A stretch of 64,000 nucleotides of DNA from Candidatus Gastranaerophilales bacterium (GCA_944326425.1 CALVDX010000004.1:62001-126000), one strand, 5' to 3'. Counted from the stretch's first letter, positions 51,209 to 61,744 are shown. Numbers and translations are program-made. The notes: generated by a model from the letters alone, not told the origin.

Positions 51209-53709
51209 AATGCAAGAACCATTTTTATATCATTGTCAGAGATATCTATAACAAATTTTTCCTTATCTGCACGGACAATATATCTGATACTGCCGTTTTC
51301 TGTTTCTTCCGCTTTTCTTGCTGTTAATTTTTTGGGAATTTCACCATTATTAAAATCGTACAGTTTTGTTATTGTACCATTTTTCATACCGATTAGGGAT
51401 ATGTGATTTTCGTAAGATGTAATATAAAGTTCTGTTGAAAAATCGATATTACATGATGCGTAAATCTGTTCATCTGACTGCATTTTTTCGTCTGTGGTAT
51501 CTGTGGTGATGGTAGAAAGTTCTTGTTGTTGCATATTATTTTCTTCAGATGGTTCTACTATTTCTGCAGCAGGATTTGTTTGGTTTAACATGGCAGGTTC
51601 TTCTGTTTCGTCAGAACTGAATTCCACTCCCAGAGCTTTAAATTGTGCTTCAATATCATCCATAGAAGTGAAAATTGTTGTAGAAAAATGTTCATCCGAT
51701 CTTGGAACTTCAATTTCCGGTTTTATTAGTTTGAATTCAGATAAAATAGGATCATTATCTGAGGGGGCTTGTTCCTGTTGTTTATTTTCTTCAAATTGCT
51801 TTTGTTTGTTTATCATTTCCATTTCATGCGCAATTGCATTATCTATATCTTCAGTTGTTGGAGCGGTATCACTATTAGGCATATCGGGAAAATCGGGTTT
51901 AGCAAATGAAAATTCTTTGAAAATATCGTCATTTGAAAAATCAACATTTTCTAAATCAGGATAAACATTATTATCCAGGACAACGAGTTCATCAGGATTT
52001 TGTACATCTTGTGTTTTTATTAATGTAAATGCAAAATCTTGTTCATTCTCATAATATTGTATATTTTCTTCATCTACTCTTTCTTTTCTTAGTTTTGCTT
52101 CCAGAATAGCGTCTTCAGACATTTCATAAGATGTTATTGGTGAAAAAATAACATTAATATCAATATCGTTAAATTTAATATTTTTATTGTTAATTATATT
52201 GTTAATTTCATTATCACTGAGCAGCGGATATTTTTTATCAAATTCTTCAACTGTTAGTTTTTGATGTGGTGTTTCGTTAGCCCTTTCCGGCAATGTTTGC
52301 ATGATTTCAGAAGACATATCTGCTTGTAATTTTGTAGTTATGGCATCAATATCAGAATCTGTAAATGACATATTTTGGGTAGTGATTACATCATCAATTA
52401 AATTATCAATAGGATTATCTTCATTATTAATAGTGGTATCTGCTGCAAGTTGGGTTTTAAGATTGTCCTCCGGAATATCTGTTTGTAGATTAATATTTTC
52501 AGGGTTATCATCGTTTGGCTTAGTAGTGCTGTTAGAGGTTGCTGTTTGATTATCAACGTACTCTTCATCTTCTTCATCAACAAAAGCCGAAAGAAAATCG
52601 TCAATGTCTTCATCTTCTGTGTCAGGACTTATGTTATTATTTCCCGAGTTGTTTGTACCGGTATTAGTTTGTTCTGTATTGTCAGGTTCTATTTTAGACG
52701 TCAATACAGGGGTTTTAGGTCCTGCATATATTTCATCAAGGTCGATAACAGTTTCTTCTGTCTCTTCATTTTGGGAAATAGTAGAAGTTCTAGCAGTTTC
52801 TTTTTTAGAACTATTGTAACTGTAATCCAGATCAATCATACCGATAGGAGATTCTTGCTTAGCTTTTGGTTTGGTTTGTTTATTTTTTTGTGTTTTATTT
52901 TCCTTAGCTTTTTTATTATCGTCGATATTTATATTCATATCGCCGCATAGTTCCTGAATTTTATCTTTTCCTTTGATATAGAGTAGTATAACAACAAGCA
53001 ATATAGCTGCTGTTCCGATAAGAATATATAGAATTTCACTTGTATGGCCTGTTGAAAGAGGACGGGTTTGTTTTACCGGGGGAGCGGCTTGGGGGGGCGG
53101 TGGCGATGGTTCATTAGCTTCTGTTTTTGTTTCCGGCTGTGGTTGGGGAGTCTCGGGTTCTTCTATATATTCATCTTCTTCAATGTTTTCTTCTTCTTCA
53201 TATATTGTATCATTTTCTGTTTCAAAATCGGACTGTTGTTCCCTATTTCGTTGTTCTTCTAATAAACGCTGTTGTTCTTCATTCTTTTGCTGATTTTGTT
53301 GTTCAATGTTAGCTAAATCCTCAGGGTTTGCCGCTCTGGCTTCCGCAAAAACAATAACTCCGGGCGCTGCTTTTATAGAAACACGTGTATATGAGCCGCT
53401 GCCTGTTGATGATGGAAGAGTTGTTACCTTAATAAAATCTACATTAGGGGTTGTTGGCTTATAAGCTTCATTTATTCCGTTACCTAAATTTGGCAGTATA
53501 ACATTATAGTATTCTCCTGATTTTACTGCTTTTACAGTCCCTGTATATGTTTTTTCCGTTATTATTACAATTCTTACCAGTGAGTTGTTTTCAAATAACT
53601 TCAGGTTGATAATTTTATTGTCGGTAGTTGCAGCGTAAATTGATGATATACTCATTACTACAGCTGATAATAATACCCAGATTCTCTTCTTTATTCCACC
53701 ACTATTCAT
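51205..53709 (-). CDS. Large acidic single-pass membrane protein with AMIN-like N-terminus
   Basis: 834 aa. Signal peptide about 1-26; residues 30-125 (IINLKLFENNSLVRIVIITEKTYTGTVKAVKSGEYYNVILPN...) resemble an AMIN domain, which binds peptidoglycan in pilus and division proteins. A Glu/Gln and Pro-rich linker, a transmembrane helix at about 225-247, then some 450 acidic, low-complexity residues that would be cytoplasmic, and a compact C-terminal domain (about 745-834). The plan recalls FimV-type proteins that organise polar machines, but the similarity is only in layout. Its stop overlaps the solute-binding gene (ATGA). Confidence 0.6.
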   Translation of the reverse strand: MNSGGIKKRIWVLLSAVVMSISSIYAATTDNKIINLKLFENNSLVRIVIITEKTYTGTVKAVKSGEYYNVILPNLGNGINEAYKPTTPNVDFIKVTTLPSSTGSGSYTRVSIKAAPGVIVFAEARAANPEDLANIEQQNQQKNEEQQRLLEEQRNREQQSDFETENDTIYEEEENIEEDEYIEEPETPQPQPETKTEANEPSPPPPQAAPPVKQTRPLSTGHTSEILYILIGTAAILLVVILLYIKGKDKIQELCGDMNINIDDNKKAKENKTQKNKQTKPKAKQESPIGMIDLDYSYNSSKKETARTSTISQNEETEETVIDLDEIYAGPKTPVLTSKIEPDNTEQTNTGTNNSGNNNISPDTEDEDIDDFLSAFVDEEDEEYVDNQTATSNSTTKPNDDNPENINLQTDIPEDNLKTQLAADTTINNEDNPIDNLIDDVITTQNMSFTDSDIDAITTKLQADMSSEIMQTLPERANETPHQKLTVEEFDKKYPLLSDNEINNIINNKNIKFNDIDINVIFSPITSYEMSEDAILEAKLRKERVDEENIQYYENEQDFAFTLIKTQDVQNPDELVVLDNNVYPDLENVDFSNDDIFKEFSFAKPDFPDMPNSDTAPTTEDIDNAIAHEMEMINKQKQFEENKQQEQAPSDNDPILSEFKLIKPEIEVPRSDEHFSTTIFTSMDDIEAQFKALGVEFSSDETEEPAMLNQTNPAAEIVEPSEENNMQQQELSTITTDTTDEKMQSDEQIYASCNIDFSTELYITSYENHISLIGMKNGTITKLYDFNNGEIPKKLTARKAEETENGSIRYIVRADKEKFVIDISDNDIKMVLAL

Positions 53710-53827
53710 ACTTTATATTTTATCACAACCATTGTTTATTGTGTATATTTGTAACGAAATTTTTGCTTGATGAAATTTGTAAAAAAATATATACTTATAA
53801 TATATATAACAACGATGGAGGATTTAT

Positions 53828-54097
53828 ATGTCATCAGTTAACAGCAATCAATTTGCGCAAATGTTTAAGGAAGTTTTTGGTGCTGCTAAAATTACCAAAA
53901 CAGAAGCAAATGCTCAGGGCCTTGATGTTTCTAATGTAGAGTCAAACATGATTAGCGCTCAAGTTGCTTTTGAAGACAAAGATATGCAAGAGTATGTGAT
54001 TGCGCAATACAATGCAGACCTTGAGACTTTAGATGAAATTCCGGAAGAAGAGGAGGATATTGCTCCTGCTGAAGGCGGTACTAAAGCTGATGCGTAG
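53828..54097 (+). CDS. Small acidic protein of unknown function
   Basis: 89 aa. SSVNSNQFAQMFKEVFGAAKIT, then a helical core and a strongly acidic tail EEEEDIAPAEGG. No signal peptide or membrane segment. I do not recognise it. ATGGAGG gives the ribosome-binding site 8 bp before the ATG, and TATAAT at 53796-53801 is a likely -10 box. Divergent from the large acidic protein at 51205. Confidence 0.65.
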   Translation: MSSVNSNQFAQMFKEVFGAAKITKTEANAQGLDVSNVESNMISAQVAFEDKDMQEYVIAQYNADLETLDEIPEEEEDIAPAEGGTKADA

Positions 54098-54114
54098 TTT
54101 TGTTTTCTTATTTT

Positions 54115-54144
54115 AAATCCGTACTTTTTTTAGTACGGATTTTT
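54115..54144. terminator. Terminator between convergent genes
   Basis: AAATCCGTACT, T-rich loop, AGTACGGATTT, T run. Can serve the small acidic gene (plus) and the gene at 54151 (minus). Confidence 0.85.
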
Positions 54145-54150
54145 AGGATA

Positions 54151-54564
54151 TTATCTTACGGTAAACTCTCCAAAGGCTAGAGGTATATTAAGATTTTGCG
54201 GGTTATAAACCTGTAAAATATATCTGCCTGGCTGATGAATAATGAAGTAATCCGTTTGATAGTAAACTTCATCTTTCATCAATCGGTATTCTTTAACACG
54301 CACCATTTCATATCCGCCTCGTGAAATGTTGTCTGCTGTTTTAAATACCTGTACACGAATGTAGTCATTTTCTAAAGGTTTTTTAGAAAAAAACAAGTAA
54401 TAAATTTTGGCGCCGGTTTGAAACTCAGAAACAGGATGAAGGACGGTTTCTTTTGTTATCGGCCGGTCGTTAAAACATACAAAAGCTTTTTGCTTTGTAT
54501 AACCGCAGAGTAATATTACTGATATTGCTGATAGAAGAATAAGATTAATTAATTTGAGTTTCAT
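54151..54564 (-). CDS. Secreted or lipid-anchored small protein of unknown function
   Basis: 137 aa. N-terminal hydrophobic segment (about 5-20) ending in VILLCGYTK; the Cys could be a lipid site, though -1 Leu is not typical. The rest is beta-rich with many Tyr and ends FGEFTVR, as in immunoglobulin-like domains. No family recognised. It overlaps the TPR gene by 1 bp and would be the last gene of that transcript. Confidence 0.6.
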   Translation of the reverse strand: MKLKLINLILLSAISVILLCGYTKQKAFVCFNDRPITKETVLHPVSEFQTGAKIYYLFFSKKPLENDYIRVQVFKTADNISRGGYEMVRVKEYRLMKDEVYYQTDYFIIHQPGRYILQVYNPQNLNIPLAFGEFTVR

Positions 54565-56642
54565 TATTCTTCCAGTCTTTTTATTTTTTCGTCGATAGTA
54601 TTGAGCATGTGTTCATCGTCCTCAAATCCTTTATATAAGGTATAATTTTCTATTGCATTAAATTTATCTCCGAGTTTTTCATACGCCTGACCAAGTGCAT
54701 AGTATGAATAAGGGTAGTCCGGAGTTAATTTTATAACAGTATCAAAACATTTTATACTATCCTTATGCCTGTTAAGTTTTACATAAACCAAACCCAGATT
54801 AAACCACCCGTTTGCATAAGACGGATTCGCTTCTACTGAATGTTCATAAAATAGTGCTGCTTTTTCTTCATCGCCCAATAAATTGTAAATATTACCTATT
54901 TTCAGCATTGTTGTACAATCAGAAGGTTTCATTATTGTTGCTTTGGTATAATACTCAACGGCTTCATTATATTTTCCTGATTGATAGTACTCATTACCTT
55001 TTTTTACTAAATCATCATAAGTCAAGGGAACGTTAGCAGAGTCGGCTGTTTTTACTGACTCTTGGACTTTATCAGGAACAGCAATTTCTTCTTTTTTATC
55101 TCCTAACGGTGTTGTTTGTATTGCATCTTCTGTAATTTCTTTTGATGTATTATCAGAAGCGGTTTCTTGCGGCAGAGCTGCTGTAAATTCCTGATATGCC
55201 TTATAATACTCTGTATTGTCCGGTTCTTTTTCAAGTGCAAGTTTATAGTTTTCTTTTGCAAGTTCTGTCAATCCCATAGCTTTAGAAGCTTCCGCAATTC
55301 CAAAATATGCAGACCCTTCTTCAGGACTGTCCCTTAGTGCATCTTTAAAATACAAGGTTGCCTGGGCATAGTCCATACGTTCTAATAGATAATAACCATA
55401 AGCAATTTGTGCAGATACAAGATTTTGTGCAATTCTGTCATTTTCTTTTACCAGTAACAAATCCTTATATAAATCAATTGCTGCCGGATAGTTCTTTTGT
55501 GCATGCAAAACAAGTGCTTTGTTTGCCTTTATATCGAAGTCATCAGGGTTGGTTTGAAGTACCAGATCATAGTATTTTAGCGCGTTTGAATAATCTTTAT
55601 TTTCGTGGTAGTACCGTGCTAAAAGTTTTTGGGTTTCAATGTTTGCCGGATCTTTCAAGTATGACTTTTCAAGATTGAGTAGTGCAAGGGCGTCTTTTCC
55701 GCTCTCTTTATAAACGACGCCAAGGTTTTTATATGCAGCTGCATCCTCCGGAAACGCTTCAATATACTCTTTATAAGCTGTTATTGCATCTTCGTATTTA
55801 TCCATATTTCCGAGTAGATTTGCATAATCAAATTTTAGTCCGGTTAGTTTAGGGTTTAATTCAAAGGTCTTATTAAAGGCATTAAGTGCAAGTTCTTTTT
55901 CATCCAGATTTTGATATGATAATGCCAAATCTGCCCACGCTAAAGTATTTGACTCATCTGCTTCAATTGCTTTTTGAAGCATTGGTACAGCACTTTCATA
56001 TTTTTTTGTATTAAAAAGAGCAACCCCGTATCTAAAATAGTCTTTAAAATTTGAAGGGTACTCTTTATATAATTTATTATAAATATCGCAGGCCTTTTCA
56101 TAATCTTTAACCGCAAGGTAAGAGTTTGCAAGATTTTCATTTGCTTCTATGTGTTCGGGGTATGCGGAAAGAAATGTATTGTAATAATCAATTGCTGATT
56201 TATAATCTTTTGAGATGTATTTAACATTTGCCATATTTAAATAGTTATACTTATAGCTCGGGAAAATTTCGGTCCCTTTTGCATAGGCTTCAAATGCAGC
56301 ATCATAGTTTTGCATACTTTGCTGCAGGCTTCCTATGCTTATATAAATGAAGGCATCATTTGGCTGGAGTTTTAATGCTTTTTTATACGCTTCAAGAGCT
56401 GCATTATAATCCCCGGTTTCTGCGTATAATCCTGCAATTTTGGTATAGAGCATTGCATCATCACCATTAATTTCAAGAGCTTTATTAATGATATTTATTG
56501 CCTGCGGGTAATTACGTTTATATTCATATCCGCAAGCTTCCTGATACAATTCATGCGCTTCTTTACTCATTTTGGCCTCAACTCCTTGAGTGACAGTTCC
56601 AAATAGTAATAGTAATGCAATGGCGCAATTTATATATTTCAT
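54564..56642 (-). CDS. Exported TPR-repeat protein
   Basis: 692 aa. Signal peptide about 1-24, then about 16 tetratricopeptide repeats in two blocks (about 28-480 and 560-690) separated by a low-complexity linker (about 485-550). Clear units include YTKIAGLYAETGDYNAALEAYKKAL and NGWFNLGLVYVKLNRHKDSIK. Likely a periplasmic scaffold in envelope or surface assembly. 21 bp separate it from the AsmA-like gene upstream, so they are co-transcribed. Confidence 0.9.
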   Translation of the reverse strand: MKYINCAIALLLLFGTVTQGVEAKMSKEAHELYQEACGYEYKRNYPQAINIINKALEINGDDAMLYTKIAGLYAETGDYNAALEAYKKALKLQPNDAFIYISIGSLQQSMQNYDAAFEAYAKGTEIFPSYKYNYLNMANVKYISKDYKSAIDYYNTFLSAYPEHIEANENLANSYLAVKDYEKACDIYNKLYKEYPSNFKDYFRYGVALFNTKKYESAVPMLQKAIEADESNTLAWADLALSYQNLDEKELALNAFNKTFELNPKLTGLKFDYANLLGNMDKYEDAITAYKEYIEAFPEDAAAYKNLGVVYKESGKDALALLNLEKSYLKDPANIETQKLLARYYHENKDYSNALKYYDLVLQTNPDDFDIKANKALVLHAQKNYPAAIDLYKDLLLVKENDRIAQNLVSAQIAYGYYLLERMDYAQATLYFKDALRDSPEEGSAYFGIAEASKAMGLTELAKENYKLALEKEPDNTEYYKAYQEFTAALPQETASDNTSKEITEDAIQTTPLGDKKEEIAVPDKVQESVKTADSANVPLTYDDLVKKGNEYYQSGKYNEAVEYYTKATIMKPSDCTTMLKIGNIYNLLGDEEKAALFYEHSVEANPSYANGWFNLGLVYVKLNRHKDSIKCFDTVIKLTPDYPYSYYALGQAYEKLGDKFNAIENYTLYKGFEDDEHMLNTIDEKIKRLEE

Positions 56643-56663
56643 AATTATCCTCTTAATTAAAAA

Positions 56664-59600
56664 CTATTGCTTTTTAAAAAATCCTTTTATTCCTTTGAGT
56701 ATATTTTTGCTTGTATCAACAATTTCTTGTATTGCTCCGGCCTTTTCTTCATCAATATTTGAGAAGTTTTTTGTATTTTGGGCTGCTTCCTCTATTGCTC
56801 TTTGTTGGATATAGGAATTAGCATTATCTATATCGCTTTGAAGTACAAGCCATTTGAATGATTTTACAAGAGAAAGAGGTTTCGCAACATCCCCTCTTGC
56901 TATGACCTGGAATTTTGTAGCATTGTAATCCGAGTATTCTTCACTGAAATGCGGGATTGCATCCATTTCTTCCTGCGAAATTGTTTCACAGAAGAGAGTG
57001 TAAAGTCCGAGTGTTGCAAGGCTCATTATTGACGAGCCTGTTTTCGTTTGAATCATATTTACAGGGTTGAGCATTGCTATAGGCCCCAGCATATCAGATA
57101 CCGTTGAGGCAAGACGCCCTCTTATTCTCAAATCTGCAAGGTTTGCAAGTATATCAAAGTTACCTTCAATATTGAGACACATGATTTCACCTAAAGATGT
57201 AATCGGTTCTATTTCTGCTACTCCGTTATTTAAAGTTATATGTCCTTTTAATTCATCGAAATGTGAAGTATTAACGGAAAGCAAGTCGTTAATTATTCCG
57301 CCGATAGCAGTTTGGAAGAACTCTGATTCCCTGATATTCGGAGCTAAAATAAGGTTCTCTAATCTTCCGAACGGCCCTAATTGACCGTTGATAATAGTGA
57401 AATCTACTGTACCGTTCAGAGATTTCATTTGTTCTTCGTAAGTGCTGCCCTGTAAAGACACGTTTGTATCAAAGCTTGCTGTACCTGTTAATGTATCTTT
57501 CATATTGGCGAGCCCGAGCAGAGATTTCTCAACATTAAATCCGCTTCCGTTTACATTAACTCTAAGCAAAGAACTTAAAAGGTTCATAGAAGCATTGCCT
57601 CTCAGACTTCCTTCAAATGCGTTTGCAAGTATATCACTTACATACAAAATATTGTTTTTCATTAAAAGATTGCAGGTAATATTACTTGCATCGATGCCTC
57701 CGGTTTTAGCGCGTTTGATATTTACTTTCCCGTTGCGCAGTTCTACAGGTATATCTGCATTGACTGTATTACTTCCTGCCGGTACTGCTGATACTCCGGA
57801 TTGAGGAAGAAGTTTCATTGCAGCATCGGAAACTTTCATCATCTTGTCTAAATCAATATAATCAGAATTAAGATTAAGACTGTCAATAATGATGTTAGCT
57901 GCTGGCAGTAAGCTTATATTGGTATTTATTTGCATAACTGAATCATTTAAATTCAAATCGGAAACCCGTGTTTCCAGAGTATTTCCTTTAAAATCAAGTA
58001 TAATAGTTTTTACAGTTGTATAAAGCGTTGGGATATTGATATTTTTTATTGTAAATTTTCCCTTAAATCTTGGGGCAGGCAGTGCGCCATAACTGAACAA
58101 ATGTCCGCCGAATGTAAAACTGGAATTATCAAGGCCTTGAATAGACCCGTTTAAATCTCCCTGTGTTTTAATTTTCAGTACATTTATGTGCGGTGTAGAG
58201 TTTAGTCCTGTAACGGTGCCTGAAAGCCCTATTACTTCATTATATTTTGTAATTATTTTATCCGGATTTTTTTCATCCGGAATTTGTGTTTTTATGTAGA
58301 CACCTGAATCATGAATTTTTATTCTGTCTTGTTTAAAATCTATCGTTGATTTTATTGCCGTATTTTTACCGGCGAGAAGGTTTAAATGAACAGGAGTAAG
58401 ATAATTACTTCTGTCAGTATCTATTGTTATATCAAGGGTTTGTTTCTTTTTATCCCCGTTAATCTTTGCAATAAACGGTATAATACCTTTTGCATCAATG
58501 AATGGTGCAGCCATACTTCCGCCAAGCTGTTTTATGCCTTCGGAAACAAGTTTTCCGTCTGCAGTTATATCGAAATGAGGGTTAGAATTGTAATTAGCTA
58601 TTTTACCATTAAGTGTTATTGTTGAAGTATTGTTTATTTTTAACACTGATGGATTTATAGTTATGTCATTTTTATCAATATTAATAACAGTATCATCGCT
58701 TGTTATTATTGATGTTGATTGAGGTATTGTAACCTTAAATCCTTTATTTGTTATGTTTCCGGTTATATTCTTTAAATCGCTTGTAAAATTACCTTCAAAC
58801 GAGTTGTTTGCAAGTTTAATTTTACTTGCCTTTTCATACATTGAAAAATCTTTTAATCCGACTTTAATATTGCTTATGGCTTTTTTTAGTTCTCCTGTCA
58901 GGTTAACATCTGCGTAAATATTTCCGGAAGTTATTTCGTACGCATTTTTAAGTTCAGCCGGAGCAAATGATTTAAACAAAGGTGCTAAAGGCAGTTTTTC
59001 AAGGTATACATTTATATCGGCAATAGATTTTTCATTGATAGAACCGTTTATTTTGATGTCGGTGCCATTTATTGTTGCACCGGTATCTTTTATTTGCAGA
59101 AGGTTGTTATTTAGATCGATTAATGAATTAAAATTCATAAAGTTTAAGTTATATTTTTTATTAACAATACCCGCATCTTTTATTTTTATATCACCTGCAG
59201 ACTTAAGAGTTTTAAAGTTAGTTTTAAATTGGGTATCAGCAACAACATATCCGTAACCGGCAAAGAGATTTAAATCATTCTTAATTCTCAGAGTGTCAAG
59301 AAGAGCTTTAGTCAGGATAATTACGTCGTTAAAATAGATTTTATCGCTTTTAATTTTTAAATCGGCGAGTTTATATCTGCCGTAGTTAATTAATCCGAGA
59401 ATATTAACAGCCTGTCCTTCTTTTATAACGAGGTTTGTATCTATGTTTGCACGTGTTCCGCGTGTGTTTAAGTGTATATAAGACGGCGGAAGTGTAACAT
59501 TAGAGAGTGACATTGTTAAATTATCAAGGTTAAGAGTTCCGTAGGTCAGGATGGTATTTTTTCTCTGGCGTATTTTCATATCCATATTGATGTTGCCTTT

Positions 59601-60392
59601 AGGATCATAATCTCTGTAAATAAGAACAGGATTTACGAAAGGAATATCAATAATTTCCTGCGGATCATCTTCTTTATCAAGTTTTGCAGCTTTCGGGATA
59701 AAACAGTTGAGGTTAATATTTGCTGTAATATTTGTATTTTGATCGCTCATTAATTGTGAATTGGTTTTAACTTTGAAGCTTTTCCCGTTATAGCCGAGAA
59801 CAAAAGTTTCACCTTTCAAAGTCAGAGAATGTGAGGTTTTAAGATCATTAATTACTGCTTTATAATTATTGATTTTAATTGAAGGAATATTAATTCTTAT
59901 TGGCAGCGGCATTTTGGCAGCCTGGCTTTCTGCCTGTGCATCTGCTTGCAGGAGCTTTTGTTCAATGGTATCATCACCGTCGTTTAGAATTGATTCAACA
60001 AGAGTGATTATTTTGAACTGCTTTCCGTTTTGAATTTCGAGGTTAATAACAGGAGAGTCAATTTCTGCGCAGGAAACTTTCACACAGAGAACTAACAGAT
60101 GAGGCAGAGAGAGTCTTGTTTTAATTTTATTTGCGCTTGTAAGCAGTGAACCGTCAGGAAGCTTAACCGATAAGTCCTCTGCCTGTATACCTATAGCAAG
60201 CAGCGGAGTTGTAATTATTTGTGCATTTTCAAAGTTGACATCAAGTTTTGAATATTCTTGTGCTAATTGCTGGATTTTGGGTTTAAACTGGTTTAGGTCT
60301 ACAGCCCGCGGCAGTACAAAAATAAATGCCAGATACAAAAGAACAACGACCACTCCCAGAGTAATTCCCAGCCACTTAAAAAATGTTTTCAT
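56664..60392 (-). CDS. AsmA-family giant envelope protein
   Basis: 1242 aa from ATG at 60392, with AGGAGAGG 6 bp upstream. A single N-terminal transmembrane helix (about 5-28) then LPRAVDLNQFKPKIQQLAQEYSKLDVNFENAQI, the AsmA N-terminal signature. The long beta-rich middle ends in the AsmA C-terminal motif GQLGPFGRLENLILAPNIRE near 1026 and LNNGVAEIEPITSLG near 1070. Such proteins bridge the inner and outer membranes and move or balance phospholipids. Similar in size to TamB/YhdP-class proteins. First gene of a unit with TPR and small exported genes. Confidence 0.85.
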   Translation of the reverse strand: MKTFFKWLGITLGVVVVLLYLAFIFVLPRAVDLNQFKPKIQQLAQEYSKLDVNFENAQIITTPLLAIGIQAEDLSVKLPDGSLLTSANKIKTRLSLPHLLVLCVKVSCAEIDSPVINLEIQNGKQFKIITLVESILNDGDDTIEQKLLQADAQAESQAAKMPLPIRINIPSIKINNYKAVINDLKTSHSLTLKGETFVLGYNGKSFKVKTNSQLMSDQNTNITANINLNCFIPKAAKLDKEDDPQEIIDIPFVNPVLIYRDYDPKGNINMDMKIRQRKNTILTYGTLNLDNLTMSLSNVTLPPSYIHLNTRGTRANIDTNLVIKEGQAVNILGLINYGRYKLADLKIKSDKIYFNDVIILTKALLDTLRIKNDLNLFAGYGYVVADTQFKTNFKTLKSAGDIKIKDAGIVNKKYNLNFMNFNSLIDLNNNLLQIKDTGATINGTDIKINGSINEKSIADINVYLEKLPLAPLFKSFAPAELKNAYEITSGNIYADVNLTGELKKAISNIKVGLKDFSMYEKASKIKLANNSFEGNFTSDLKNITGNITNKGFKVTIPQSTSIITSDDTVINIDKNDITINPSVLKINNTSTITLNGKIANYNSNPHFDITADGKLVSEGIKQLGGSMAAPFIDAKGIIPFIAKINGDKKKQTLDITIDTDRSNYLTPVHLNLLAGKNTAIKSTIDFKQDRIKIHDSGVYIKTQIPDEKNPDKIITKYNEVIGLSGTVTGLNSTPHINVLKIKTQGDLNGSIQGLDNSSFTFGGHLFSYGALPAPRFKGKFTIKNINIPTLYTTVKTIILDFKGNTLETRVSDLNLNDSVMQINTNISLLPAANIIIDSLNLNSDYIDLDKMMKVSDAAMKLLPQSGVSAVPAGSNTVNADIPVELRNGKVNIKRAKTGGIDASNITCNLLMKNNILYVSDILANAFEGSLRGNASMNLLSSLLRVNVNGSGFNVEKSLLGLANMKDTLTGTASFDTNVSLQGSTYEEQMKSLNGTVDFTIINGQLGPFGRLENLILAPNIRESEFFQTAIGGIINDLLSVNTSHFDELKGHITLNNGVAEIEPITSLGEIMCLNIEGNFDILANLADLRIRGRLASTVSDMLGPIAMLNPVNMIQTKTGSSIMSLATLGLYTLFCETISQEEMDAIPHFSEEYSDYNATKFQVIARGDVAKPLSLVKSFKWLVLQSDIDNANSYIQQRAIEEAAQNTKNFSNIDEEKAGAIQEIVDTSKNILKGIKGFFKKQ

Positions 60393-60546
60393 AATTACCT
60401 CTCCTAACCTCTTTTTATACATGGGATGATAGCACAAAAAAAAGTTGTCCGCAAGCGTTAAAATTTAATAGAAATACACTTTTGAGGTTTTGTTTCCTGG
60501 TTCTATGGAGGAGTGAAAGTTAATAATAAATTAAAGAAAATAAATT

Positions 60547-61098
60547 TTATAATTCAAGGTATAATGCCTTGTTTAAAACCCGGTCATTTCTGAAATAGCT
60601 TTCATAAAAAATAGCTTTTTTAATACGGTCATACCAGTCATCGTAAGTATCGCGGTATTCTGTAATGTTTTTATTTATATAATGTATTGTAATGACCCCT
60701 TTGTGTCCTTTTGCGGCCCTGAGAATTTCGCACTGGGGGGCAAGGTTTTTGTAAATATTTGTACAACGGACAGCGATAGCATCGTTGGTTGTGTTTTTCA
60801 CTAATGTATAACGGGATGTCGGATTTTGCCTTTGGTTTAGTTCCATTACGGATCCAAGAAGAGCTCTCGCTGTATTTATGTAATTATTGTAAGCGTGGAT
60901 AATAACGGTTTTTTGCCAATTTCTTGAGGTGTCGCCTTTTAGAACGTATTGTGCGATTCCTTCATTTACGGTTTGTCTGTAATAAACCGGTTCCCATAAT
61001 TCTCCGTCAGGATACTTTACAATGACAGTTTCATAAGCAAATACATGTAAGCCGCTTAATAAAAAAGCAAGGATACTAAATAAAAGGAGTTTTTTCAT
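60547..61098 (-). CDS. Secreted protein of unknown function
   Basis: 183 aa. Signal peptide about 1-21 (ends FAY/E). The mature part has ETVIVKYPDGELWEPVYYRQTVNEG, two Cys (about 112 and 123) that could form a disulfide, and a Tyr/Asp-rich C-terminus. No family recognised. It starts 22 bp inside the 3' end of the NIF3-like gene, so is translated from the coaBC-nif3 transcript; the functional link is not evident. Confidence 0.65.
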   Translation of the reverse strand: MKKLLLFSILAFLLSGLHVFAYETVIVKYPDGELWEPVYYRQTVNEGIAQYVLKGDTSRNWQKTVIIHAYNNYINTARALLGSVMELNQRQNPTSRYTLVKNTTNDAIAVRCTNIYKNLAPQCEILRAAKGHKGVITIHYINKNITEYRDTYDDWYDRIKKAIFYESYFRNDRVLNKALYLEL

Positions 61099-61744
61099 CA
61101 GCCAAAAATCCTTCTATTCCTGTTATTTCTCTTAGTTTTTCTTTTATTAGGACTTCACTTTCAAAGTGTCCTATGTCAAAGACAACTTTATTTGTTTCGC
61201 ATGCAGTGTGGTATTTTAAATCTCCCGTAACAAAACATTCTACATTTGTAGTTTCTATAAACTCACTTCCCGAACCGGCGCAAAACCCTATTGTCCGGAT
61301 AGTTTCAGTGTGATTATTATTTATATATCTCAGTTTCGGCGAGATTTTTCGTAGTTTTTCTGCTAGTTTTTCTACACTCAAAGGTGTATTTAATTCAACT
61401 ATACGTACAAAATCATTTTCTGTTTTTGGATTTTTAAATCCAAGTTTTTCAATGAGCGTGTCGGTTGTTCCTCCCTTTGCTTTATCAAGGTTTGTATGCG
61501 CGCAGTACATTTGTATATCACGGTACTTAACCGACACGGAAAAAAGCGGGTGATGTGAAATAATTAAATCACAGTTTTTGTTTTTTGCCTGACGGTAGAC
61601 ATCTTCTGTGATAGTAAGTGCGTACATCAGGTTTCTTATATTATTCTCCGGATGTTCTATAATCCAGCCGCTGCAGTCCCAGGGCTCCTGGGTCTCAGGC
61701 GGTGCAAACGCTTCCAGTTTTGATATTATCTCCTGCTTGTTCAA
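61076..61744 (-). CDS. NIF3-like dinuclear-metal protein (YqfO family)
   Basis: 222 aa. Start TTG at 61744; the product MNKQEIISKLEAFAPPETQEPWDCSGW aligns with the family start. Metal-binding segments LIISHHPLFS (about 57-66), HTNLDKAKGG near 79, and the C-terminal GHFESEV (about 196-202) are intact. The family forms hexameric rings; its role is debated, with GTP cyclohydrolase-like activity described for some members. It overlaps coaBC by 50 bp and the next gene by 23 bp, so the three are tightly coupled. Confidence 0.9.
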   Translation of the reverse strand: MNKQEIISKLEAFAPPETQEPWDCSGWIIEHPENNIRNLMYALTITEDVYRQAKNKNCDLIISHHPLFSVSVKYRDIQMYCAHTNLDKAKGGTTDTLIEKLGFKNPKTENDFVRIVELNTPLSVEKLAEKLRKISPKLRYINNNHTETIRTIGFCAGSGSEFIETTNVECFVTGDLKYHTACETNKVVFDIGHFESEVLIKEKLREITGIEGFLADEKTPFI

